Assembly (NCBI RefSeq): GCF_000009765.2
Contig: NC_003155.5
Span: forward strand, 4,216,001 to 4,280,000
Source of the DNA: Streptomyces avermitilis MA-4680 = NBRC 14893
Lineage (GTDB): Bacteria > Actinomycetota > Actinomycetes > Streptomycetales > Streptomycetaceae
Direction: 5' to 3'
Length of the DNA stretch: 64,000 nucleotides
Below are positions 40,271 to 48,281 of the stretch, piece by piece. Every line of letters begins with the position of its first letter. Position 1 is the stretch's first letter. The notes below the pieces were generated by a model. The model had not been told where the DNA came from, did not search any database, and worked only from the letters and a program-made list of their open reading frames with translations. Both the position numbers and the translations under genes were made by a program.

Positions 40271-41800
40271 TCAGCCTGCGAACCAGCGCACGGGCTTCGG
40301 CGCGAGGTTCTGGTAGACGTGCTTGGTCTCGCGGTACTCGGCGAGTCCGGCGGGTCCCAGCTCGCGCCCGACCCCGCTCTTGCCGAAGCCGCCCCACTCC
40401 GCCTGCGGGAGGTAGGGGTGGAAGTCGTTGATCCAGACGGTGCCGTGGCGCAGGCGTCCGGCGACCCGGCGGGCGCGGCCGGCGTCGCTGGTCCAGACGG
40501 CGCCGGCGAGCCCGTACTCGGTGTCGTTGGCCAGGGCGACGGCCTCGTCCTCGGTGCGGAAGGTCTCGACGGTCAGGACGGGCCCGAAGACCTCCTCGCG
40601 TACGACCTTCATCCCGCGGTGGCACTGGTCGAGGACGGTCGGCTCGAAGAAGTAGCCGGCCGCGGGCCTGACGTCGCTCGGCTCGGGCCGCCTGCCGCCG
40701 GTCCGCAGCACCGCTCCCTCGGACAGTGCCGAGGCCACGTACCCCTCGACCTTGTCGCGCTGCTGCTCGGAGACGAGCGGACCGCACTCGACGCCGTCCT
40801 CGGTGCCGCGGCCGAGCCTGATCCGGCCCGCCCTGCGGACGAGTTCGGCGACGAAGCGCTCGCGGACGGATTCCTCGACGATGAGGCGGCCGCCCGCCGA
40901 GCAGACCTGGCCGCTGTGGATGAAGGCGGCGTTGAGGGCCTGGTCGACGGCGGTGTCGAAGTCCTCGTCGGTCGCGCAGGCGTCGGCGAAGACGACGTTG
41001 GGGTTCTTGCCGCCGAGTTCGAGCGCGACCTTCTTGACGCTGACGGCGGCGGCCTGCGCGACCTTGGTGCCGCTGGCGAGTCCGCCGGTGAAGGAGATCA
41101 GGTCGACGTCGGGGTGCTCGGCGAGCCGGGCGCCGACGGTGTGGCCGGGGCCGGTGACGATGTTCGCGACACCGGCGGGCGCTCCGGCCTCGACGAGCAG
41201 GTCGACGAGGGCGGCGGTGGTCAGCGGAGTGATCTCACTCGGCTTGATCACGAAGGTGTTGCCGGCGGCGAGGGCGGGCGCGATCTTCCAACTGGCCTGG
41301 AGGAGCGGGTAGTTCCAGGGCGTGATCATGGCGCAGACGCCGACCGGCTCGTGCACGACGACGCTGTGGATGTCGGGCGAACCCGCGTCGACGACCCGGC
41401 CGCCACCCTCGCCGACGACCAGATCGGCGAAGTAGCGGAAGGCGTCCGCGACGCAGTCGATGTCGACGCGCCCCTCTTCGAGGGTCTTGCCCGCGTCCCG
41501 GCTCTCCAGCAGGCCCAGCGATTCCCGATCGCGCACGAGGAGATCGGCGACGCGGCGCAGCAGGGCGGCGCGCTCGGCGACGGGCGTGTGCGGCCACTCG
41601 CCCGAGTCGAAGGCGCGCCGGGCGGCGGCGACGGCCGCGTCGGCGTCCCGCTCGTCACCCTCCGCGACGACGGCGAACGGCTTGGCGTCCGCGGGGTCGA
41701 GGATCTCGCGCGTGGCGCGGGAGTCGGCTTCGCGCCACTCCCCGCCGACATGGATGGTCCGCTGCGTCTGCCCTGCCTGCCGTGCCTGCTGTCCGGCCAT
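40271..41800 (-). CDS. betB: Betaine aldehyde dehydrogenase
   Basis: 509 residues, full aldehyde dehydrogenase. TPWNYPLLQASWKIAPALAAG, the glutamate in ALELGGKNPN and catalytic Cys in HSGQVCSAGGR are all intact. It oxidises betaine aldehyde to glycine betaine, an osmoprotectant. First gene of the betB-betA-proVWX operon; 110 bases separate it from betA. GGAACGGAAGG is upstream of the ATG. Confidence 0.88.
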   Translation of the reverse strand: MAGQQARQAGQTQRTIHVGGEWREADSRATREILDPADAKPFAVVAEGDERDADAAVAAARRAFDSGEWPHTPVAERAALLRRVADLLVRDRESLGLLESRDAGKTLEEGRVDIDCVADAFRYFADLVVGEGGGRVVDAGSPDIHSVVVHEPVGVCAMITPWNYPLLQASWKIAPALAAGNTFVIKPSEITPLTTAALVDLLVEAGAPAGVANIVTGPGHTVGARLAEHPDVDLISFTGGLASGTKVAQAAAVSVKKVALELGGKNPNVVFADACATDEDFDTAVDQALNAAFIHSGQVCSAGGRLIVEESVRERFVAELVRRAGRIRLGRGTEDGVECGPLVSEQQRDKVEGYVASALSEGAVLRTGGRRPEPSDVRPAAGYFFEPTVLDQCHRGMKVVREEVFGPVLTVETFRTEDEAVALANDTEYGLAGAVWTSDAGRARRVAGRLRHGTVWINDFHPYLPQAEWGGFGKSGVGRELGPAGLAEYRETKHVYQNLAPKPVRWFAG

Positions 41801-42096
41801 GATCGGTATTGCCTTCCGTTCCTGTTCGGTGCCCCTGTGTCACACCCGTGTCACTCTTGGGGGCCGTGAGCACCTGCCCCTGAGTGGGATATGCATGCGC
41901 GATCGATGGCCGAAAGTGTGCGGCGTCACGGAAAATGCGACCAAAAGGACAGAAAGGCACGCCGAGCGGCGCCGGGCATCACCCAGGGTGAGGTGATGTG
42001 GCACGGCGCGCGTCGGACGGGCGGGGCGGGGCGTACGAGGACGGCGTCCCGGGATCGAGTGCGGCGACTCGTCCGTGTCGCGGCGACTCGCCGGTG
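41801..42096. other. Control region of the betaine operon
   Basis: Nearly 300 bases without a gene. The plus strand has GTGTCAC at 41837-41843 and 41848-41854, an 11-base-phased direct repeat about 40-55 bases upstream of betB, a possible regulator site. An A-rich patch (41930-41960) lies further out. No hairpin stands out as a terminator for the gene at 42097. Confidence 0.45.
41837..41854. promoter_or_regulatory. Direct repeat GTGTCAC upstream of betB
   Basis: Two GTGTCAC copies one helical turn apart (11 bases) between the betB start and its presumed promoter. Confidence 0.4.
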
Positions 42097-43311
42097 TCAG
42101 GGGCTCGTGCAGCTCGCCCCGGTCGGGCAGAACGAGTTCAGGGCCACGGTGAACGGCTCGGCCACGTCCAGGCCGGAGGGGCCGCTCGAACGGATCGCGT
42201 ACAGCGTGCCGTCGGCCGCTGTGAAGCGGTGGTCGATGACCTGCGTGGTGCCGCTCTTCGGGTCGTCGTAGCGGTAGTCGAGCCTGGCCCAGTCTGCGCC
42301 GGAGGACCGGTCGAGGACGTGGAAATCCGCCAGCCCGTCGAATCCGCCGGGACCGTTCTCCGCCAGGTCGAGGGATTCGGCCGGGGTGTTCTCGACGACC
42401 TGGAACAGCTTCAGCGTGCGGCCGTCGTCCGGTGAGGCGTAGGTGACGACCTCGGCGCTGACTCCCCGTTTCTCCTCACGCACCCACCCTTGCGGCACGT
42501 CGACGGTGTAGCCGACCGGGTCGACGGCCCGGCTGTAGCCGGGGGACGGCTGGGCTGCGGCGGACGACGGCTGCGCGTCCGTGCCGACGCTGTCGCCGTC
42601 GGACAGCGTGGAGCCGCCCTGCCCCGCGGCGTCCTCCCCGGCCGTCGCCGTGGCGGTGACGGTCACGGACGGCCCGGCGCCCGCCGCCCCCGTGTGCTCC
42701 GTGGAGTCGTCGCGGGTCAGCACCCACGCCCGAACCCCCACCCCGGCGCCCGCGAGCACCGCCAGCACCGCGACGAGGACGAGCGTGCGCCGGGACCCGC
42801 CCGAGCCGGGCGGCGTGCCGCCGCCGACGACGGGGACGGGGGACGACCAGGAGTCGGGCGGGGGAGGCGGAGGAGGCGAGGACCATGGGGTTGATGCCGA
42901 CGGAGGCGGGGACCACGGCTCTTCCGCGGGCGGGGGCGCGGCCCACGGCTCTTCCGGCGGCGCAGGCGCGGGCGAGGACCACGGTTCTTCCGCCGACGGA
43001 GACGGAGGCGAGGACCACGGTTCTTCCGGCGTTGGAGGCGCGGCCCACGGTTCTTCCGTCGGCGGCGACGGTGGCGCGGGAGGCCGTACCCCCGCCGCCT
43101 GGGTCTCGGCGCCCGCCCACCAGGGGGTGTCCGGTGCCTCGTCCGACGGAGGTACGGGCGGTCGCTGCCACAACGGCGTGTCGCGCGACGGCTCCGCCCG
43201 CTCGCCGCCGTCGTTCCCGCCGTCGTTCCCGCCGTCGTGGCCACCGCCGTGCCCGTCGTCGTGCCCGTCGCCGCTCCACTGTTGTCTGTCCGGGTCCCGC
43301 CGTTGCTGCAT
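42097..43311 (-). CDS. Membrane protein with EEPW repeat N-terminus
   Basis: 404 residues. Residues about 10-45 are Gly/Asp/His rich. Then eight or so copies of a motif reading EEPW(A/S)(A/S)PP form a proline-rich region to about residue 165. One helix (TLVLVAVLAVLAGAGVGVRAWVL) is followed by a Thr/Ala-rich stalk and an exported domain (VDPVGYTVDVPQGWVREEKR, then DHRFTAADGTLYAIRSSG) of about 130 residues, like the extracellular domains attached to some actinobacterial Ser/Thr kinases. It has no kinase part. ATG at 43311 has a GGGG-rich site upstream. Confidence 0.78.
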   Translation of the reverse strand: MQQRRDPDRQQWSGDGHDDGHGGGHDGGNDGGNDGGERAEPSRDTPLWQRPPVPPSDEAPDTPWWAGAETQAAGVRPPAPPSPPTEEPWAAPPTPEEPWSSPPSPSAEEPWSSPAPAPPEEPWAAPPPAEEPWSPPPSASTPWSSPPPPPPPDSWSSPVPVVGGGTPPGSGGSRRTLVLVAVLAVLAGAGVGVRAWVLTRDDSTEHTGAAGAGPSVTVTATATAGEDAAGQGGSTLSDGDSVGTDAQPSSAAAQPSPGYSRAVDPVGYTVDVPQGWVREEKRGVSAEVVTYASPDDGRTLKLFQVVENTPAESLDLAENGPGGFDGLADFHVLDRSSGADWARLDYRYDDPKSGTTQVIDHRFTAADGTLYAIRSSGPSGLDVAEPFTVALNSFCPTGASCTSP

Positions 43312-43390
43312 CTCGTCCCCCTGCCCCACCCACACCAGGATTCGACGATAGCGACGGTCCCGTCCGTCGTGTCACCTCAAACGCCGATTA

Positions 43391-43425
43391 AGTACGCACG
43401 TTCGATACGTACTTTCGGTACGCAT
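43391..43425. promoter_or_regulatory. GTACG-rich palindromic patch
   Basis: GTACG or its complement recurs four times in 35 A/T-richer bases (GTACGCACG, ATACGTACT, CGGTACGCA), upstream of the EEPW-repeat gene and beyond the mdh terminator. On the minus strand TGACAC, 18 bases and TATCGT further downstream could be the gene's promoter. Confidence 0.4.
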
Positions 43426-43438
43426 GACGGACAAGCGG

Positions 43439-43477
43439 AAGGCCCCGCCCCCGGAACGGATCCGGCGGCGGGGCCTT
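43439..43477 (-). terminator. Terminator hairpin after mdh
   Basis: Arms AAGGCCCCGCC (43439-43449) and GGCGGGGCCTT (43467-43477) with an inner CCGGA/TCCGG stem, 30 bases past the mdh stop. Confidence 0.8.
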
Positions 43478-43506
43478 GCGCGGTGCTACGCGTCAAGCGT
43501 GTGGGC

Positions 43507-44496
43507 TCAGATGAGGCCGAGGGCGCGGACCGCCTCGCGCTCCTCCTCGAGCTCCTTGACGGAGGCGTCGATGCGGGCGCGGGAGAACTCGTTGATCTCC
43601 AGGCCCTGGACGATCTCGTACCGGCCGTCCTTGGTGGTGACCGGGAAGGAGGAGATGAGGCCCTCCGGGACGCCGTAGGAACCGTCCGACGGGATGCCCA
43701 TGGAGGTCCAGTCGCCGTCCGCGGTGCCGTTGACCCAGGTGTACACGTGGTCGATGGCGGCGTTGGCGGCCGACGCGGCGGAGGACGCGCCACGGGCCTC
43801 GATGATCGCGGCGCCGCGCTTGGCGACCGTCGGGATGAAGTCCTCGGCCAGCCACTTCTCGTCGTTCACGACCTCGGCGGCGTTCTTGCCGGCGACCGAG
43901 GCGTGGAAGATGTCCGGGTACTGGGTGGCGGAGTGGTTGCCCCAGATCGTCAGACGCTTGATGTCGGCGACCGTGCTGCCCGTCTTCTTCGCGAGCTGGG
44001 TCAGCGCACGGTTGTGGTCCAGACGGGTCATCGCGGTGAAGCGCTCGGCCGGTACGTCCGGGGCGGCGGCCTGCGCGATGAGCGCGTTGGTGTTCGCCGG
44101 GTTGCCGACGACGAGGATCTTGACGTCGTCCGCGGCGTTGTCGTTGATGGCCTTGCCCTGCGGCTTGAAGATGCCGCCGTTGGCGGAGAGCAGGTCGCCG
44201 CGCTCCATGCCCTTGGTGCGGGGGCGGGCGCCGACGAGCAGACCGACGTTGGTGCCGTCGAAGGCGACGTTCGGGTCGTCCGTGATGTCGATGCCCTGAA
44301 GGAGCGGGAAGGCGCAGTCGTCGAGCTCCATCGCCGTGCCCTCGGCGGCCTTGAGCGCCGGGGTGATCTCCAGGAGACGCAGCTTGACCGGCACGTCCGC
44401 GCCGAGCAGCTGGCCGGAGGCGATGCGGAAGAGCAGGGCGTAACCGATCTGGCCGGCCGCGCCGGTGACGGTGACGTTCACGGGAGTGCGGGTCAT
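43507..44496 (-). CDS. mdh: Malate dehydrogenase
   Basis: 329 residues. TVTGAAGQIGYALLFRIASG binds NAD; GARPRTKGMERGDLL, MTRLDHNRA (substrate Arg and Asp) and WGNHSATQYPD (catalytic His) are all present. It is the cytoplasmic NAD-type enzyme that interconverts malate and oxaloacetate in the TCA cycle. GGAGAA lies six bases before the ATG. Single-gene transcript with a palindrome at its promoter and a hairpin after its end. Confidence 0.97.
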   Translation of the reverse strand: MTRTPVNVTVTGAAGQIGYALLFRIASGQLLGADVPVKLRLLEITPALKAAEGTAMELDDCAFPLLQGIDITDDPNVAFDGTNVGLLVGARPRTKGMERGDLLSANGGIFKPQGKAINDNAADDVKILVVGNPANTNALIAQAAAPDVPAERFTAMTRLDHNRALTQLAKKTGSTVADIKRLTIWGNHSATQYPDIFHASVAGKNAAEVVNDEKWLAEDFIPTVAKRGAAIIEARGASSAASAANAAIDHVYTWVNGTADGDWTSMGIPSDGSYGVPEGLISSFPVTTKDGRYEIVQGLEINEFSRARIDASVKELEEEREAVRALGLI

Positions 44497-44573
44497 GGCG
44501 TTCTCCGTAGGACAGCTGGCGGTGGGGCGTCGCTGCCCCGGGTGCAGGTTCCGGATCCCCTGCGTCCGCCGGA

Positions 44574-44603
44574 ATGATCGATCAGGGGTACAGATGATCG
44601 ATC
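44574..44603. repeat. Direct repeat ATGATCGATC in the mdh leader
   Basis: ATGATCGATC at 44574-44583 and 44594-44603, 20 bases apart (two helical turns), directly next to the mdh palindrome. Confidence 0.6.
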
Positions 44604-44619
44604 TCTTGGCGTCAAGAGA
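44602..44619. promoter_or_regulatory. Palindrome over the mdh -35 box
   Basis: Seven-base arms TCTCTTG and CAAGAGA around GCGT. On the minus strand it contains TTGACG (44615-44610), a good -35; TGTACC follows 17 bases later as a weak -10. A regulator bound here would compete with RNA polymerase at mdh. Confidence 0.6.
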
Positions 44620-44873
44620 GATCCGCCCGTCAGGCTATCGCGCATCCGGCATCCGAGACGTCCGGGTCGGTGTGGCCCACCCCACAGATGGTCACGGAGG
44701 GGGCGGCGGCCGCCCGTTCGGGAGAGGGGGGAACGAGGCGGCCGCCATGAGGGGTGCCGGAGCCGGGAAGGACTGTCGCCCTCCCGGACGGGCCGGACTC
44801 CCGTGGGGGTACGGTGCGCCTGCCCAGGGTGCGGGCGGCCATGCCCCCCAATTTCGAATGAGTTTTCCTCGTC

Positions 44874-44979
44874 CCGCTTCGGCTGGCTCGGCGGCTTCGG
44901 CGGCGTCGGCGGCTTCGGCTGCTTCGGCTGCTTCGGCGGCGTCGGCGGCTTCGGCTGCTTCGGCGGCGTCGGCTGCTTC
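44874..44979. repeat. GGCGGCTTC/GGCTGCTTC low-complexity repeat
   Basis: About 105 bases built from GGC, TTC, TGC and GTC triplets in near-repeating 15-33 base blocks, downstream of the DUF2690 gene. Confidence 0.75.
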
Positions 44980-45007
44980 CCGGGGGAACGCCCCCACGCT
45001 CCCCCGG
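44980..45007 (-). terminator. Hairpin after the DUF2690 gene
   Basis: CCGGGGGAACG pairs with CGCTCCCCCGG (one mismatch) around CCCCCA, 8 bases past the stop at 45015. Confidence 0.65.
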
Positions 45008-45014
45008 ATGCCAC

Positions 45015-46277
45015 TCAGGTGGTGCAGCCCTTCTGGCCCGCCTTCAGGGTCACGCAGGCCTTCGCCTCGCCGGCGTCCTTCACGGCCACCATCGGGGTGT
45101 ACGCGTCGGTGTCCGCGGCCGCCTCGACCGTGCCGGTCTGCTTCGCCGACGCGCCCGAGGCCACGGTGACCTCGTCGCCCGGCACGGCCCGGGTGATACG
45201 GGCCCAGGCCGCGCCGCAGGTCTTGCTGTAGCGGACCTCGACGAGGGTCGTGCCGACGGTGACGCTGTTGGAGGTCTTGGCCAACTCGCCACCGCAGCCC
45301 ATGTTCTCCGGGTCCTTGCCGGTGCAGCTCTTGCCGCTGCACTTCACGCCCGCCGGCAGGTCGGGGTCGGCGGAGGCCGAGGCCGCGGGTGACTTCGGCG
45401 CGGTCTCGTTGTCCTTGTCGCCGCCGTTGTTCGTGAGGAAGACGGCCGCCGCGATCACGACGAGTGCGCCGACGACGCCCGCGAGGAACATCGTCAGCCG
45501 CCGCTTGCGCCGCGCCCCGTCGGGCGAGCCGACCGCAGGGGGACCGGAGTCCCGTGGCGGCTGTCCGCCCGGCGCTCCGTGAGCGGCGGCCTCCGGCGTC
45601 CGGCCCGGCCCCCCGGGCGACCGAGGTCCCCCCTTCTCGGGCGAGCCCGAGCGCCCGGTGGGAGCGGCGGGCGCGCGCCCGTCGGCCTGTGCCGGGCCCG
45701 CGTACCCGGCGAGCCCCCACGAGTTGCCTCCCGAGGAGGCGGCGGAGGCACCGGAAGAGCCGCCGGAGGAGCCGCCCCGCAGGGCGCCCCGCCGGGCCTC
45801 GCCCGACGAGTCCTGGACGTCCGGGGCCGTCGGCTGCGGCGGAATGGTCGGCGAGACGCCGGCCGGGCCCGCCACGCCGGGCAGCACCGTGGCGCCGCGC
45901 GCCGCCTTGCCGTTCCTGCCCGCCGCCGGTGGGGCACCGGACTCCCCGAGCGCGGCGCGCGCCTGGGATATCCGGATCGCCTCCATCGTCATGTCGTGGC
46001 GCATCTCCGAGCGGCTCCAGGCGCGCTCGGCCAGCTCCCACATGGTGGTCAGATGAATGGGATTGGTGCCGGTGACCTCGGCCAGGGCGACGATGGCGCC
46101 CTTGGGCGCGAGCAGCCGGCCGTTGAGGTATCGCTCCCAGGACGTCTTGCTGTAGCCCGTGCGGTCGGCCACCGCGGCTATGCTCAGCCCGCTGCGGTCG
46201 ACGAGCCTGCGCAACTGGCTTGCGAACTCCCTGACCTGCGGATCGAGTTCATCCGGCAAAGCCTTCCAACGAGGCAT
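45015..46277 (-). CDS. Membrane-tethered XRE-type HTH protein with exported DUF2690 domain
   Basis: 420 residues. HTH at about 12-65: LRRLVDRSGLSIAAVADRTG and YSKTSWERYLNGR. A disordered Ser/Gly/Pro/Ala linker of about 170 residues follows. KRRLTMFLAGVVGALVVIAAAVFL is a single helix with a positively charged inner side. The exported end is DUF2690 (KCSGKSCTGKDPENMGC, LVEVRYSKTCGAAWARI) with six cysteines. DNA binding inside and a sensor outside on one chain is the arrangement of RodZ and CadC-like proteins. The ATG at 46277 follows GGGGGA. Closest paralogues are the next two HTH genes. Confidence 0.85.
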   Translation of the reverse strand: MPRWKALPDELDPQVREFASQLRRLVDRSGLSIAAVADRTGYSKTSWERYLNGRLLAPKGAIVALAEVTGTNPIHLTTMWELAERAWSRSEMRHDMTMEAIRISQARAALGESGAPPAAGRNGKAARGATVLPGVAGPAGVSPTIPPQPTAPDVQDSSGEARRGALRGGSSGGSSGASAASSGGNSWGLAGYAGPAQADGRAPAAPTGRSGSPEKGGPRSPGGPGRTPEAAAHGAPGGQPPRDSGPPAVGSPDGARRKRRLTMFLAGVVGALVVIAAAVFLTNNGGDKDNETAPKSPAASASADPDLPAGVKCSGKSCTGKDPENMGCGGELAKTSNSVTVGTTLVEVRYSKTCGAAWARITRAVPGDEVTVASGASAKQTGTVEAAADTDAYTPMVAVKDAGEAKACVTLKAGQKGCTT

Positions 46278-46295
46278 TGCTTCCCCCTCTTCCCC

Positions 46296-46354
46296 CGTAC
46301 GAGCCTGAACTGTCCCCCCGTACGTGTCTGGTCTTCCCCCCGTACATACGTACC
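46296..46354. promoter_or_regulatory. Three GTACGGGGG direct repeats upstream of the DUF2690 HTH gene
   Basis: CGTAC preceded by a C run (on the minus strand GTACG followed by a G run) at 46296-46300, 46319-46323 and 46341-46345, spaced 23 and 22 bases. The last merges into CGTACATACGTAC. Spacing of two helical turns puts all copies on one face of the DNA. Confidence 0.6.
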
Positions 46355-46616
46355 TGGCTTCCCTCGTGCGTGCCGGACTTCCTCGCTCGCGACACCCTCC
46401 GCGAGTCCCCGTTCTGGCTACCCACAGGGATGCGCCCGGCCAGGATCTCAGTTCCCCCATAGGGGGCGCACGGGAGCATTCGGGCCTGAGCGCGCGCCGT
46501 TGCGCGCCCATGAGGCCCTGGTCCAGTGTCCCACCGACACCTCGGGCAGTCGGCCGGAACGCCCTCGACCGACGCACGGAACGTCCCACGGAGCCCGTGC
46601 GCCCCCCATGGTGCCG

Positions 46617-47126
46617 TCACGTCAGCGCGAAGGCGCCGATGAGTACGCAGAGCAGGAGGGCGACGGCGATGACGCCGGCGACCGCGAGCAGCCGCGTCGG
46701 GGACCAGCGGGGTTCGGGGACGTTGTCGCGCGCGTCCCACCAAGGGAGCGTCGGATCGTCCTCGTACGCGCCGGGGGCCGGTCCGCCCATCGGCTCGCCC
46801 GTCGGTCCGCCCGTCGGTCCGCCGGCGTGAGCGGGTGCGGGGGCCGGCGGGCGGGGCCAGGCGTGGACCGCCAACTCCCATCGCACGCCGAAGCGTTCGG
46901 CCTCGCTTTCGGCGAGGCCCGCGACCCGGCACAGCGCGGCGACCGCCTGCCGGGGCGGCGGCTGGGTCGCGTTGAGGTAGCGCTGCCAGGAGGACTTGCT
47001 GTAGGCGGTGCGTGCGCCGAGCGCGACCAGGCTCAATCCCGTGCGGTCCTTGAGGAGCCGCAGCTGCTCCACGAAGTGCCGTACCTCCGGCGGCAGATCG
47101 TCCGGCAGCGGCTGCCAGGCACCCAT
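46617..47126 (-). CDS. Membrane-tethered XRE-type HTH protein, short form
   Basis: 169 residues. HTH at about 15-70: LRLLKDRTGLSLVALGARTA and YSKSSWQRYLNAT. A Pro/Gly/Ala linker (GGPTGGPTGEPMGGP) leads to a C-terminal helix (RLLAVAGVIAVALLLCVLIGAFALT) with no exported domain, so it is tail-anchored. I use the ATG at 47126, six bases after AGAGG; an ATG three bases earlier is too close. Same family as the genes at 45015 and 48282. Confidence 0.8.
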   Translation of the reverse strand: MGAWQPLPDDLPPEVRHFVEQLRLLKDRTGLSLVALGARTAYSKSSWQRYLNATQPPPRQAVAALCRVAGLAESEAERFGVRWELAVHAWPRPPAPAPAHAGGPTGGPTGEPMGGPAPGAYEDDPTLPWWDARDNVPEPRWSPTRLLAVAGVIAVALLLCVLIGAFALT

Positions 47127-47179
47127 CATTCACCTCTTCCGCATCGCCCGATCTGAGCGATGGACGATGTCAGGCGGCG

Positions 47180-47223
47180 GATCGGTTCCCACGCGGTTGC
47201 CGTTCGGTTGCCTCTCGGTTCCC
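47180..47223. promoter_or_regulatory. Four tandem 11-base repeats upstream of the short HTH gene
   Basis: On the minus strand the unit is GG(G/C)AACCGnnn, four times in exact 11-base phase, 54-97 bases upstream of the ATG at 47126. One helical turn per unit suits cooperative protein binding. Confidence 0.7.
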
Positions 47224-47340
47224 GTTGCCGGGCGCGGACACGGTAGCGGAATGGTCACTTCCGTGCCACAGCGGACTGCCAGGTGTTGAACAGCTGATTC
47301 CGTGTGGCCGAGTGTTGACCACGGGCGGCCCGGCCGCCTC

Positions 47341-47378
47341 TGGCGCCCGTCCTCCCACGGGGGTGAGGACGGGCGCCA
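47341..47378. terminator. Isolated perfect hairpin between divergent genes
   Basis: 14-base arms (47341-47354 and 47365-47378) and a ten-base loop. Neither neighbouring gene ends here, so it may close a short non-coding transcript or be an attenuator of the secreted-protein leader. Confidence 0.45.
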
Positions 47379-47654
47379 CCCTGTGCCCGGCGCCTCCCGG
47401 GCCCCCTGCGCACCCGGCGCCCCGCGCCTCACGTCCCGCGTCCCGTCCCGCCCCCGGTCCCGTCCCGCCACGTCCCGCGAGGCGCGCCGGGACCCCGCAG
47501 GTCCCGGCCCGGGACGTCCCGGTTCGTCCCGCCCCGGCCGATCCGGGGAGCCGCGGCACGGCCTGCCGCGACCTGATGGCTGTTGGCACACAACGAGCCA
47601 CGGGCCGCACCGGGGGATCACGGGATCAGCGGAGCAAGCGGTCCGGGGAGAGGA

Positions 47655-48200
47655 ATGAAGACCATGCGCAAGCACATCCGCACGGCAGCGGTGGCGGCGG
47701 TTCTGGCCGCGGGCACGGCACTCGGGTCGATCGCGGCCGTCGGCACGGCCCTGGCCTCAGAGGACACGGGCTTCGTCGACGGCAAGGCCGGTACCCACGA
47801 CGACTGGAACGACGAGGGGACCCTCGCCAAGGACGACACCAGCAACGCGGTCGCCCTGTGGCAGACGGTCCTGTGGGCCGACGGTGCCAAGTGGAAGGCC
47901 AAGAACGGGACGCTGAAGTCGTTCACCCAGGACGACATCACCGGCGACTTCAACAGCCGGACGGTCTCGGCGACGAAGTTCTGGCAGGCCGGCAACGGCC
48001 TCAAGCAGACCGGCAAGGCCGACGGAGCGTCGTTCTCGCTCGCGGACAACAACCTGGGCTCCGCGAACAAGAAGGGCCTCGTCATCTACGACGGCGTCAT
48101 CGACGAGACCGTCCAGTTCAAGCGCCTGACCGTCGCGGGCGTCACCCAGCAGGTCTACTTCGTCAAGGTCGACGACGAGTGGGTCGCGGCCGCGTACTGA
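47655..48200 (+). CDS. Secreted protein with peptidoglycan-binding-like fold
   Basis: 181 residues. Signal peptide about 1-34 (KHIRTAAVAAVLAAGTALGS, cleaved near ALA-S). The mature part has NAVALWQTVLWADGAKWKAK and FNSRTVSATKFWQAGNGLKQTGKAD, the W-Q-x-x-L and F-Q/W-x-x-x-G-L pattern of PG_binding_1 domains, then a short C-terminal beta region. It may bind cell wall. The start follows GGGGAGAGGA. It lies inside the array of membrane-tethered HTH genes. Confidence 0.75.
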   Translation: MKTMRKHIRTAAVAAVLAAGTALGSIAAVGTALASEDTGFVDGKAGTHDDWNDEGTLAKDDTSNAVALWQTVLWADGAKWKAKNGTLKSFTQDDITGDFNSRTVSATKFWQAGNGLKQTGKADGASFSLADNNLGSANKKGLVIYDGVIDETVQFKRLTVAGVTQQVYFVKVDDEWVAAAY

Positions 48201-48281
48201 CAGCCGGCGGGTCCTCCTGATCCCTCATGGATCAGCCCGCCCGACGACCGGTCGGGCCCACCCGCGGCACCGATGGGGGCC

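Larger units (their letters stand above)
44497..45014. other. Intergenic region with mdh control sequences and a microsatellite-like block
   Basis: About 520 bases without a convincing gene. It holds the mdh promoter elements (44574-44619), a GGC/TTC low-complexity block (44874-44979) and a hairpin just before the stop of the DUF2690 gene. A minus frame beginning right after that stop (GTG at 45014) encodes Pro-Lys-Gln repeats with excellent third positions for about 45 codons, then decays; I do not call it as a gene. Confidence 0.5.
47127..47654. other. Intergenic region between two genes of the HTH array
   Basis: About 530 bases without a convincing gene. It contains the four 11-base repeats at 47180-47223, an isolated strong hairpin at 47341-47378, and a C-rich stretch (CGTCCCG repeats, 47420-47560). 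No start codon with a ribosome binding site was found for the long frames that cross it. Confidence 0.5.

Noticed and set aside
44493..45014. Pro-Lys-Gln repeat frame as a separate gene
   Set aside because: Only the first 45 codons look coding and no ribosome binding site precedes the GTG; listed as a repeat and a finding instead.
47170..47610. Minus-strand frame across the 47 kb intergenic region
   Set aside because: Low-complexity Arg/Gly/Ala/Pro product and no credible start.
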